A model generated the notes under the pieces. It was given only the letters and a program-made list of their open reading frames with translations, was not told the origin of the DNA and searched no databases. Positions 1 through 13,157 of a stretch of 52,464 nt of DNA are shown one piece after another (position 1 is the stretch's first letter; every line of letters begins with the position of its first letter). The translations under genes and the position numbers were made by a program. The stretch is from an uncultured Prevotellaceae bacterium (GTDB lineage Bacteria > Bacteroidota > Bacteroidia > Bacteroidales > Bacteroidaceae), in contig CACYQO010000032.1 in assembly GCA_902776545.1 (NCBI GenBank), positions 1-52,464 on the forward strand. The letters are read 5' to 3'.

Positions 1-988
1 GGATGCTGCCCACGGCTGCCTCAGCACTCGTGTACTGCTGGGTGATGGCTCCCATCTCCATACCGTCGGTGATGATGATGTTCTGGTAGCCAAGTTCACC
101 ACGCAGTTTGTCTTGCAGGATAATGGGCGACATGGTAGATGGCACATCGGAACCCGTCACATTGGGCGCACCGATATGAGCCGTCATGATCAACTGGCAG
201 CCCCATTGAATGCCCGCTTTGAAGGTCACCATTTCACAATCCATCATCTCGGCCCATGTCTTCTGAGTCGATGCATAGCCGAAATGTGTATCAGCTTTCG
301 TGTCACCATGACCGGGGAAGTGCTTGATACACCCCGTCACTCCTGCATCCTTCAGACCTTGCAGGTAGTTCGTCACCATGGGGGCTGCCACTGCAGGATC
401 GTCGCTGAAAGCCCGAGGACCGATGATGACGTTCTCTGGATTGGTGTTCACGTCGGCCACAGGCGCAAAGTCGATGTCGAAGCCATAGCGGTGCAGGTAG
501 GTGCCGATGGTATTGCCGCACTCATAGGCGTTACTAGGATCACCCGTAGCACCGATGGCACTCATCGACTCATACTTCTTGACGTTGAAGTTCGGATTGT
601 TGGCGATACGGGCCACACGACCGCCCTCCTCGTCGATACAGAGCAGCGGTTGGCCGTTAAGCGATCGTATCTGGGCCATCAGTTTCGAGAGCTGTGCCTC
701 ATTATCGATATTCCACGCATAAAGGATGAGTCCGCCTATGGGATAGCGTTCGTTCACATCGCGCATGGTCTGGTTCACCTCAAGGATGGGATTCTCCTGA
801 AGGTCAGCATAAGTATTCCAGTGAATGGTGGTGTCGAGCGTTTCCATGCGGACATAGAACATCTGCCCTACCTTCTCGCGTAGAGTCATCTGTGAAAGTT
901 GCTCTTCCACCGCATCCCTCGGCAAGCTTGGCTCATCGTAGTTTGAGCAGGAGGTCACCATAAGGCCGCAGGTCAGGATGGCGGCCAT
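1..988 (-). CDS. GH3 family beta-N-acetylhexosaminidase-like lipoprotein, 3' end outside window
   Basis: This is a partial gene read on the minus strand from ATG at 988 and running off the left edge after about 329 codons. The N-terminus is a short lipoprotein signal with a cysteine in VTSC at about residue 15. The GH3 N-terminal barrel follows, with IDEEGGRVARI at about 110, KHFPGHGDT at about 218 and the nucleophile region TDGMEMGAI at about 303. KHFPGHGDT is typical of NagZ-like enzymes that remove N-acetylglucosamine from glycans or muropeptides. The start is fixed by an in-frame TGA seven codons upstream. The signal lacks the usual basic n-region, so a start problem in the repeat just upstream is possible. 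It follows the GH31 gene on the same strand and probably shares its transcript. Confidence 0.9.
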   Translation of the reverse strand, partial: MAAILTCGLMVTSCSNYDEPSLPRDAVEEQLSQMTLREKVGQMFYVRMETLDTTIHWNTYADLQENPILEVNQTMRDVNERYPIGGLILYAWNIDNEAQLSKLMAQIRSLNGQPLLCIDEEGGRVARIANNPNFNVKKYESMSAIGATGDPSNAYECGNTIGTYLHRYGFDIDFAPVADVNTNPENVIIGPRAFSDDPAVAAPMVTNYLQGLKDAGVTGCIKHFPGHGDTKADTHFGYASTQKTWAEMMDCEMVTFKAGIQWGCQLIMTAHIGAPNVTGSDVPSTMSPIILQDKLRGELGYQNIIITDGMEMGAITQQYTSAEAAVGSI

Positions 989-995
989 CTCGTTT

Positions 996-1027
996 TTTTC
1001 ACCTTTTCATCTTTTCACCTTTTCACC
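996..1027. repeat. TTTTCACC octamer array, 4 units
   Basis: Four head-to-tail copies of TTTTCACC (one with T for the penultimate C) lie between the GH31 stop and the GH3 start. The same unit recurs at 10494-10519, 45386-45409 and 45485-45520, so it is a dispersed repeat family. Confidence 0.9.
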
Positions 1028-1031
1028 TTTA

Positions 1032-4016
1032 TCAAAGCTGCACACTGACAGCCTTGCCGTTATACTGCACCATCTTTCCCTCAGGATTGTCGAGATTAAG
1101 TGCTTTGGGTGCATCCTTCGAAATGAGCACGACATTGAAGCGACGATCCTTCAACATGCCGTCGAAACGACCCTTGCGGGCACCGAAGGAGACCGTACGG
1201 GAGGCATCATCGTAGGTGATGTCGATGGTGGCGTACTTGCCCATCTCGTAATTATAGTTCGTGCCTTCGTCTTCATAGAGACGGAAGCGGCCATTCTGTC
1301 CTGCATAGACGTAGAGGTTGATGAGTTCTGCGGGTTTCTCGTCGCTCCACTCCATTTCCGGACCGAAGGGGATGATGGCTCCCTCACGCACAAAGACGGG
1401 GATCTGCTCGTAAGGTGCATCGACGATGAGACGCTGTCCACCAGCGATGTACTCACCGGTATAGAGGTTGTACCAGCCGCACTGCTCCGGGAAGTAGACG
1501 CTGCGGTTGCGAGCCTTGTAGTAGCCTACGGGACAAGCCATCAGCGCAGGACCGAACATCCACTGGTTGCCGATGTTCTCCACGTTCTTGTCGCCGTTGA
1601 AGTCCATCACCAGCGCACGCATCAGGGTATAGTCGTTGAAGTGTGCCCAGCCAGCCATCGAGTAGAGATAAGGCATCAGACGGTAGCGCAGCTCGTCGTA
1701 ATAGACGAACGACTTGTAGCAGGGATGCTCATCGGGTGCGATGTTCCAGATCTCACGCAGCGGCCACTGACCGTGAGCACGGAAGAGAGGGATGAACGTG
1801 CCAAACTGGTTCCAGCGCGTCTGCAACTCACGCCATTCCTTCAGGTCTTCGTTCTCCACACCAGTGCGGTCGAAGATCTGCTGGGCAGCCACATAACGGT
1901 TCTCCACACAGAATCCGCCCTGGTCCATGCCCCAGAAGGGGATGCCTGACATCGAATAGTTCAGACCTGCCGTCATCTGGGCACGCATATCCTCCCAACG
2001 GGTGCCGATGTCACCACTCCATGTAGCCGTAGAGAAACGCTGTTCACCGGCAAAGCCGCTACGCGTCAACAGGAACACACGAGGCTCGTTGGGCTTGCCC
2101 TTATAAACAGAGCGCTGACCGTTGTAGATGGCGTCGGCATTGACCGTAGAATAGGCATTGAAGTATTCCGTGGAGGTGCCGAGGGCCGTGGGACCACTGA
2201 GAGCCTTGCGATACCACATCGGCGTACAGTCGCGGACGTTGGGCTCAGAGGCATCCATCCACCAGGCATCGACACCGGCGATGCCGTCGTGATTGTATTT
2301 CGAATAGAGATTCTCGTCCATCTGACGCCAGAACATCTTACGGGCGTCTTCGTCGTAGGCATCGTAGAACGAGCCACGGAAGCCGAGCCAGTCGTGGATA
2401 TCGTCCTTGATAGCCTGACGGTACATCCAACCCTTGGCATCGAGTTCCTTATAGTTATCAACGGTGTCGTAGAACTTCGGCCAGACAGAGATCATGAAAC
2501 GACCATGCATGGCATGGACGCTGTCGAGCATCGCCTGCGGATTGGGATAGCGGTTGTTTTCGAATACATGACTGCCCCAGGAGTCGAGCTTCCAGTAGTT
2601 CCAGTCCTGTACGATATTATCGATGGGGATATGACGCTTACGGAACTCGGCGAGGTTGTCCTCAATCTCCTTAGCACTCTGATAGCGCTCACGGCTCTGC
2701 CAGAAGCCCAACACCCACTTCGGATAGAGCGAGGCCTTACCCGTCAGCGTACGATAGCCGGAAATCACCTCATCGAAGTTCTGACCGGCGATAAAGTAGT
2801 AGTCCATATCCTTTGCCATCTCACTCCAGATAGTGAGCTGTTCGCGCTGTTCCTTGCTGCGGGGCTCTGCCACACGGAGACCACAGTAGGCCTCGCCACC
2901 GTCGGGCTGCCATTCGATGCGGAGTTGGTTTCTGACACCCTTACGCACGTTGGCGGTGAACTTATAGGTGTTGGGGTTCCAGGCCGTGCGCCAACGTTCG
3001 GGCACCACTTCCTTTCCGTCGATATACACCTTCACATAACCGCTGTAGTAGAGGATGAACTGATAGTCAACCTCTTTGCCTGTACACTTGCCGCAACACT
3101 CGGGTTCGATGAAACCCTCGTAGACGACGTTGGCTCCCTGAAGATTAACCCCCTTCGGCAGATTCTTGATACCGCCGTCATCGGTCTTGCAGGCAATCTC
3201 AGAGGTTGCGGGATAGGCATACTCGTAGTAGATGGAGTCTTCGTCGCGCACGAGTTTCTTACCCTTTGCATCGATATAGGTGCCCGTGAGGTGGCCTTCC
3301 CTGCCCTGCTTGTCATAGAGTTTGAAGGCACGGTTCAGCTGGAGGTAGTCGTTGGGATTACCGAAGCGGCAATAACTGTAAGAGTCCCACAGCAGACCAT
3401 AGCCCTTGTTTGATAGCACGAAGGGGATAGACACCTTCGTATTATACTGGAACAGGTCTTCGTTCTTGCCCTTCATATTAAACTCCTCCGACTGGTGCTG
3501 ACCGAGGCCGTAGAAGGCTTCATCTTCAGGTGAGTCGAAGGTCATCTGCCAGGTGAGGCCATGCTTCATCTCCTCGGTGAGGGCTGCCCCACCCTTAATA
3601 CCGTACTCACGCTCAGGCACGGTGAAGTCCTTGAACTGCTTACCGTCCTCGATCTCCTTGAGCAACTCCTTGCCCTCGGCGTCGTAGAACTTAATACGTC
3701 CGTCTTCCTTCTTCACGACGGCTTTCACGTTCGCGGCCTTTACAATGACCTCATCATCATTCTCCGTGATGCTGTAGGAGCCTCTGGGAGGCGTCGTCTG
3801 CGGCACGATCATCAACGAGGCAGGCTTCTGCGGCAGGGCATCCTTCGAGGTGGCACGCACACGGATGATGTTGCCGTTCATCACTTCCAGACGAATCACC
3901 TTCGCCTGTCCTCCGTCGGGACGGATAGTCACTTGGTTCTCACTGGTCTGTACATCTACTGCCAGCGACGTCATCGACGCGAGCAGGACAGACCCTAACA
4001 AAAAGATTCTTTTCAT
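1032..4016 (-). CDS. GH31 family alpha-glycosidase with PA14-like insert (alpha-xylosidase/alpha-glucosidase type)
   Basis: This 994-aa secreted or periplasmic enzyme has a signal peptide of about 19 residues. The catalytic barrel carries WWMDASEP with the nucleophile Asp at about residue 590 and WSGDIGTR with the probable acid/base Asp at about 670. Between roughly residues 285 and 390 there is an extra beta-rich segment with YIDGKEV and LRIEWQPDGGEAY, which fits a PA14-like domain. That domain order is known for Bacteroidota GH31 alpha-xylosidases that act on xyloglucan fragments, but substrate cannot be decided here. The gene lies 44 bp downstream of the sensor gene and upstream of the GH3 gene on the same strand. 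This suggests a small glycan-use operon controlled by its neighbour. Confidence 0.92.
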   Translation of the reverse strand: MKRIFLLGSVLLASMTSLAVDVQTSENQVTIRPDGGQAKVIRLEVMNGNIIRVRATSKDALPQKPASLMIVPQTTPPRGSYSITENDDEVIVKAANVKAVVKKEDGRIKFYDAEGKELLKEIEDGKQFKDFTVPEREYGIKGGAALTEEMKHGLTWQMTFDSPEDEAFYGLGQHQSEEFNMKGKNEDLFQYNTKVSIPFVLSNKGYGLLWDSYSYCRFGNPNDYLQLNRAFKLYDKQGREGHLTGTYIDAKGKKLVRDEDSIYYEYAYPATSEIACKTDDGGIKNLPKGVNLQGANVVYEGFIEPECCGKCTGKEVDYQFILYYSGYVKVYIDGKEVVPERWRTAWNPNTYKFTANVRKGVRNQLRIEWQPDGGEAYCGLRVAEPRSKEQREQLTIWSEMAKDMDYYFIAGQNFDEVISGYRTLTGKASLYPKWVLGFWQSRERYQSAKEIEDNLAEFRKRHIPIDNIVQDWNYWKLDSWGSHVFENNRYPNPQAMLDSVHAMHGRFMISVWPKFYDTVDNYKELDAKGWMYRQAIKDDIHDWLGFRGSFYDAYDEDARKMFWRQMDENLYSKYNHDGIAGVDAWWMDASEPNVRDCTPMWYRKALSGPTALGTSTEYFNAYSTVNADAIYNGQRSVYKGKPNEPRVFLLTRSGFAGEQRFSTATWSGDIGTRWEDMRAQMTAGLNYSMSGIPFWGMDQGGFCVENRYVAAQQIFDRTGVENEDLKEWRELQTRWNQFGTFIPLFRAHGQWPLREIWNIAPDEHPCYKSFVYYDELRYRLMPYLYSMAGWAHFNDYTLMRALVMDFNGDKNVENIGNQWMFGPALMACPVGYYKARNRSVYFPEQCGWYNLYTGEYIAGGQRLIVDAPYEQIPVFVREGAIIPFGPEMEWSDEKPAELINLYVYAGQNGRFRLYEDEGTNYNYEMGKYATIDITYDDASRTVSFGARKGRFDGMLKDRRFNVVLISKDAPKALNLDNPEGKMVQYNGKAVSVQL

Positions 4017-4060
4017 AAAAATGTTCTAGTTTATAATTTTTTACAACGAATTTCACGAAT

Positions 4061-9760
<5,700 letters not shown>

Positions 9761-9787
9761 TATTGGTTGTTCGTAATTTTTATCGTA

Positions 9788-9795
9788 CAAAGGTA
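9788..9795 (-). promoter_or_regulatory. Bacteroidota -7 box (TACCTTTG) for the sensor gene
   Basis: TACCTTTG on the minus strand lies 28 bp before the chosen start at 9760, in an AT-rich divergent intergenic region. Confidence 0.65.
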
Positions 9796-9868
9796 CACAT
9801 TATATTTTATATACGCAAATATTTCTTCAAAAAAGTTGTTTTTTCTTGGTGGTTCCGGGAATTATTGC

Positions 9869-9876
9869 TACCTTTG
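9869..9876 (+). promoter_or_regulatory. Bacteroidota promoter (TTG / TACCTTTG) for the small lipoprotein gene
   Basis: TACCTTTG is preceded by TTGG at 9846-9849 with about 19-20 bp spacing, matching the -33/-7 pattern of Bacteroidota. Confidence 0.7.
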
Positions 9877-9902
9877 TAGCTTCAAATTGACAGTATCGGA
9901 TT

Positions 9903-10379
9903 ATGAAGCTATTGAAAATGTTTTTGAGCATGCTGTCGCTGACGGGGATTGCGTCGTGCGGGAGCCTGAAACCCTGTCCTATCACGACGGGGACGACAAA
10001 GATTGTGTACAGCGAGCATACCAACTCGGGCATCGCTATCTCAACAACATATGAGATCACCCGAGACTCGCTGGTGTGGGACTACAACGAATACCGTGAA
10101 GACCTTCACCTGAGGGACGTGGTGCGCTATGACGCACAGGACTTCGAGACATTAGTAACAGCCCTCTCGACGATACGTTTCTCTGCTAAGGACGCCCACG
10201 ATGTCAGTTCTGGAGGTGACGGATGGGCCTGCAGCTTCGACAACGGGGAGGGGCGCTATCTGCAATTCAACAACACCTACAAGCTCTCGGGCGATTACGA
10301 GAAGGTGACGGACCTCATCAAGCAGTTCGTGGATGCGCACCAGCCTGAAGGGGCTGCAAACATTAAAAAATCCTCATAA
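9903..10379 (+). CDS. Small lipoprotein of unknown function
   Basis: This 158-aa protein has a lipoprotein signal (lipobox TGIASC at about residues 14-19) and a soluble domain of about 135 residues. I do not recognise the family. Segments such as LVWDYNEYREDL and DLIKQFVDAH suggest a compact mixed alpha/beta domain. It has its own promoter at 9869-9876 and is followed by another promoter at 10410, so it is probably a single-gene unit. The start is fixed by the signal peptide. A lipid anchor in the cell envelope is inferred from the lipobox. Confidence 0.8.
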   Translation: MKLLKMFLSMLSLTGIASCGSLKPCPITTGTTKIVYSEHTNSGIAISTTYEITRDSLVWDYNEYREDLHLRDVVRYDAQDFETLVTALSTIRFSAKDAHDVSSGGDGWACSFDNGEGRYLQFNNTYKLSGDYEKVTDLIKQFVDAHQPEGAANIKKSS

Positions 10380-10409
10380 ATAGGGATTGTGGGATTGAAA
10401 TAATCATCG

Positions 10410-10417
10410 TACCTTTG
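10410..10417 (+). promoter_or_regulatory. Bacteroidota promoter (TTG / TACCTTTG) for the M28 peptidase operon
   Basis: TACCTTTG with TTG at 10387-10389 (20-bp spacing) lies 28 bp before the start at 10446. Confidence 0.7.
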
Positions 10418-10445
10418 CACCCGAAAAAATTAAGGTAACAAAGGT

Positions 10446-11735
10446 ATGAATATATTATATAAGGTAAAGGCTAAATGGGTGATTGTTTTGCCCTTTTACC
10501 TTTTCACCTTTTCACTTTTAAATGCCCAAAAGCAGGACGACATGCGACAGACGGTGGAATACCTGGCTTCGCAGGAACTTGGCGGCCGATATCCCGGCAC
10601 TGCCGGTGACACCCTCGCCTCTGAATTCATCGCCGGTAAACTTCGCAGTCTGAAGCTTAAGCCCGTTGTCAAGGGAAAGAAGAAAAAGGCTTTCTATCAC
10701 GACTTCACCTATGGTAAGGAGAAGCAGATAACCACTCATAACATCATCGCCGTCGTTCCCGGAAAGGATAAGCAACTTAGAAACGAATACATCGTCGTAG
10801 GTTCGCATTACGACCATCTGGGCTTGGGTGGCCAGGGATCAGGTTCCCGTCGTCCTGACACCTTAGGCGTACACCCCGGTGCCGACGACAATGCCAGCGG
10901 TGATGCCGTAGTGCTCGAACTGGCCAGACATTTCAAGAAGGCAGGTTCGCCACGAAGCATCATCTTCATGTTCTTCGGTGCAGAGGAACAGGGGCTGGTC
11001 GGTTCCAAGAAGTTCCTGGAATGGATGAAACAAGAAGACAACCAACGCAAAAACCTTCCTAATAATATAAAAGGTATTGTCGCCATGGTGAACTTAGACA
11101 TGGTGGGACGTATGCGCGACCATGCCCTGAGCGTGTCGGGAACAGGCACAAGCAGCGGATTCAAGGCGATGGCAGAGCAAGTGGCCGAACAGAAGAACCT
11201 GCACGTGACATGCGTTCCCGACGGCTATGGTCCCAGCGATCAGGCATCGTTCGTGGCGGCAGACATCCCTGTGCTCTTCCTCACGACGGGTGGCCACATG
11301 GAGTATCACACCCCTGCTGACGTGCCTTCAACCCTGAATTACGACGGTATGCAGGAAACGTTGGAGTTCACGCAGGAACTGGTCACCCGTCTGGCCGGCA
11401 TGCCCGGAACACCTGACTTTATCAATGTGCCAGGCAGCAGCACGATGAAACATGCGAAGTTCAAGGTCACGTTAGGTCTGATGCCCGATGTGATGGGTGC
11501 CAGTAGCAAGCCCGGTCTCCGTGCAGACATCGTGGTGGCTGGGAAGCCCGCACATAATGCCGGCATCAGAAGCGGCGACATCATCCAGGAGATTGACGGC
11601 AAGCCCGTGAAGGACATCGAGGAATACATGCAGCGTCTGTCAGAACTTCAGGCCGGCACCACCATTCCCGTGAAAGTACTCCGGGGTGAAGAGATCATAA
11701 CGTTTGAAGTTCACCTAACCCCTCCCGTAAGATGA
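10446..11735 (+). CDS. M28 family zinc aminopeptidase with C-terminal PDZ domain
   Basis: This 429-aa secreted metallopeptidase carries the expected M28 zinc and catalytic residues in order. They are GSHYDHLG at about residue 118, GADDNASG at about 144, FGAEEQG at about 178, NLDMVGR at about 215 and HTPADVP at about 288. A PDZ domain with AGIRSGDIIQEIDGKPV occupies roughly residues 340-425. Related proteins release N-terminal amino acids from peptides in the periplasm or outside. The N-terminal hydrophobic stretch (LPFYLFTFSLLNAQ) is encoded by the TTTTCACC repeat array, so the repeat forms part of the signal peptide. The stop overlaps the next start (ATGA), which implies coupling to the membrane protein that follows. 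Confidence 0.92.
   Translation: MNILYKVKAKWVIVLPFYLFTFSLLNAQKQDDMRQTVEYLASQELGGRYPGTAGDTLASEFIAGKLRSLKLKPVVKGKKKKAFYHDFTYGKEKQITTHNIIAVVPGKDKQLRNEYIVVGSHYDHLGLGGQGSGSRRPDTLGVHPGADDNASGDAVVLELARHFKKAGSPRSIIFMFFGAEEQGLVGSKKFLEWMKQEDNQRKNLPNNIKGIVAMVNLDMVGRMRDHALSVSGTGTSSGFKAMAEQVAEQKNLHVTCVPDGYGPSDQASFVAADIPVLFLTTGGHMEYHTPADVPSTLNYDGMQETLEFTQELVTRLAGMPGTPDFINVPGSSTMKHAKFKVTLGLMPDVMGASSKPGLRADIVVAGKPAHNAGIRSGDIIQEIDGKPVKDIEEYMQRLSELQAGTTIPVKVLRGEEIITFEVHLTPPVR
10494..10519. repeat. TTTTCACC-type repeat inside the M28 signal peptide
   Basis: About three degenerate octamer units (TTTTACC, TTTTCACC, TTTTCAC) encode the h-region of the signal peptide. Confidence 0.85.
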
Positions 11736-12517
11736 AGAAATCCGTCTATTGGCTTTTAGCCGTTGTCATCACACTGGTATTGAGCATTTACCAGCGCATG
11801 ACGGGGCCTACGTACCCCAAGAAAGTCACTGTGGAACTCCATGGGGAGCAATACAAACTGAAACTGCCCCGTAGTGGTGTGCAGCAGGATGCGATTGTGA
11901 CACTGAAAGACGTTCCGTCAGACACCGAGGCCCAACTGCATTACCGTCGCTATCCGTCGGGAGACGACTACACCACAGTGGATTTCACATGGAAAGACAG
12001 TACATGCCAGGCCGTGCTGCCCGTTCAGCCCGTCGCTGGGAAACTGCAGTATTACATCACCGTCGAAGGAAAGGATTATCCAACAGATGAGCCGCTTGTG
12101 ATTCGTTTCCGCAACGATGTGCCTGCCAATATCTTGGTGCCGCATATCCTGCTGATGTTCGCGTCCATGCTGTTTGCGGTCTATACGTTCCTGTTGGTCA
12201 TCACGCGCAAGGCATATAAGAAATGGCTATGGATCACGGTGGCAACATTGTTTGTCGGCGGGTTTATCCTCGGCCCGTTGGTGCAGCACGTGGCCTTCGG
12301 ACCCTGGTGGGCTGGATTCCCTTACGGCACGGATCTGACGGACAACAAGACACTCCTGTCGTTCCTCTTCTTCATGGCTGCCGTGGCGACGTTGAAGTGG
12401 AAGTACAACAGATGGGTGGTCTGTCTGGCGGTGCTGTTCATGATAGCCATCTTCAGCATTCCCCACAGCGCCTACGGATCGGAGTATGATTATACAACAC
12501 AACAGTTGAAAAATTAA
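11732..12517 (+). CDS. Multi-pass membrane protein of unknown function
   Basis: This 261-aa protein has an N-terminal membrane anchor (about residues 5-22), a roughly 110-residue extracytoplasmic beta-rich domain and four hydrophobic segments in the second half (about 133-156, 165-186, 205-217, 222-240). I do not recognise the family. The start codon overlaps the stop of the M28 gene (ATGA), so the two are likely co-translated and the protein may assist or localise the peptidase. That partnership is inferred from position only. Confidence 0.8.
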   Translation: MKKSVYWLLAVVITLVLSIYQRMTGPTYPKKVTVELHGEQYKLKLPRSGVQQDAIVTLKDVPSDTEAQLHYRRYPSGDDYTTVDFTWKDSTCQAVLPVQPVAGKLQYYITVEGKDYPTDEPLVIRFRNDVPANILVPHILLMFASMLFAVYTFLLVITRKAYKKWLWITVATLFVGGFILGPLVQHVAFGPWWAGFPYGTDLTDNKTLLSFLFFMAAVATLKWKYNRWVVCLAVLFMIAIFSIPHSAYGSEYDYTTQQLKN

Positions 12518-12550
12518 AAAATTAAAAGATTAAATAATTAAAAAAGTAAA
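12514..12550. repeat. AATTAAAA-type low-complexity repeat
   Basis: Degenerate AATTAAAA units fill the gap between the membrane protein and the lipoprotein gene. A similar ATTATAAA array sits at 13044-13075 after that lipoprotein. Confidence 0.7.
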
Positions 12551-12552
12551 AG

Positions 12553-13050
12553 ATGAAAATCAGAAGATTTATGACAATGATGGTTGCTATGGCAGCCTTA
12601 GTAATGGGAGTAAGTTCATGTGGTGATGATGACAACAAAGATGTGCCGGAGGCACCCTTGGCTGAACAGGTGGCAGGTTCCTATACTGGTGAAGAAATCA
12701 TGACAGTCATGGAAGAGCCGGATCAAAGCACGAAGACCTTCGAGTTTACCAAAGCCTCAGATGTAACTATCGACATGCTCATTCCCGAATATGGTGAAGG
12801 TATGATGACCTTACCTCCACTTCCTGTGAAGGGCATCATGCTGACCAAGAGCGGCAATACCATAACCGGCAAGCTCGCCAAGTACGAGGGCACTGTGAAA
12901 ACTGCCGACGGGTCAGAGAAGGCTTATACCGTCAGTGATATCACCGTCCTTTTCAGCGACAATACCGTTGTAGTAACGTTTACACAGAAGTACGGCAATA
13001 TGCCCTTTGCCTTTGAAGGAGCCTTTACTGGAACAACTTCAAAATTATAA
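12553..13050 (+). CDS. Calycin-like lipoprotein
   Basis: This 165-aa lipoprotein has a lipobox in GVSSC at about residue 23, followed by an Asp-rich tether (GDDDNKD). The rest is a beta-rich domain with alternating strands (VAGSYTGEEIM, GIMLTKSGNTITGKL, VVVTFTQKYG). That pattern fits the calycin-like lipoproteins common in Bacteroides and Prevotella. It lies immediately before the TonB-dependent receptor on the same strand, so a role in handing a ligand to that receptor is plausible but not shown. The last codons (TTSKL) fall in the ATTATAAA repeat, so the repeat forms the 3' end of the gene. Confidence 0.75.
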   Translation: MKIRRFMTMMVAMAALVMGVSSCGDDDNKDVPEAPLAEQVAGSYTGEEIMTVMEEPDQSTKTFEFTKASDVTIDMLIPEYGEGMMTLPPLPVKGIMLTKSGNTITGKLAKYEGTVKTADGSEKAYTVSDITVLFSDNTVVVTFTQKYGNMPFAFEGAFTGTTSKL

Positions 13051-13092
13051 AATTATAAAATTATAAAATTAAAAAGTGACAGAAAAGTTGAA

Positions 13093-13157
13093 GAATCACG
13101 GGGACAGGTCCTTGATCGCTCGAATCGAGCGAATCATGCGACCTGTCCCCATGATTC
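13093..13157. repeat. REP-like palindrome overlapping the TonB receptor start
   Basis: Arms 13093-13110 and 13140-13157 are complementary at 17 of 18 positions around GGGGACAGGTC. The centre holds a second perfect stem, TCGCTCG (13116-13122) with CGAGCGA (13126-13132). GGGGACAGGTC is a sequence I associate with REP elements moved by Y1-type transposases, but none is present here. The likely start codon at 13136 lies just before the right arm. Confidence 0.85.

Noticed and set aside
113-883. 256-aa plus-strand ORF
   Set aside because: It is antisense to the clear GH3 gene with KHFPGHGDT on the minus strand and shows no protein-like features.
978-1949. 323-aa plus-strand ORF, and other long plus-strand ORFs across 2.3-9.4 kb
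   Set aside because: They are shadows of GH31 and the sensor gene on the minus strand, caused by codon bias.
13076-13135. GTG start of the TonB receptor 20 codons upstream
   Set aside because: It would put repeat-derived polar residues before the signal peptide, which would prevent normal export.
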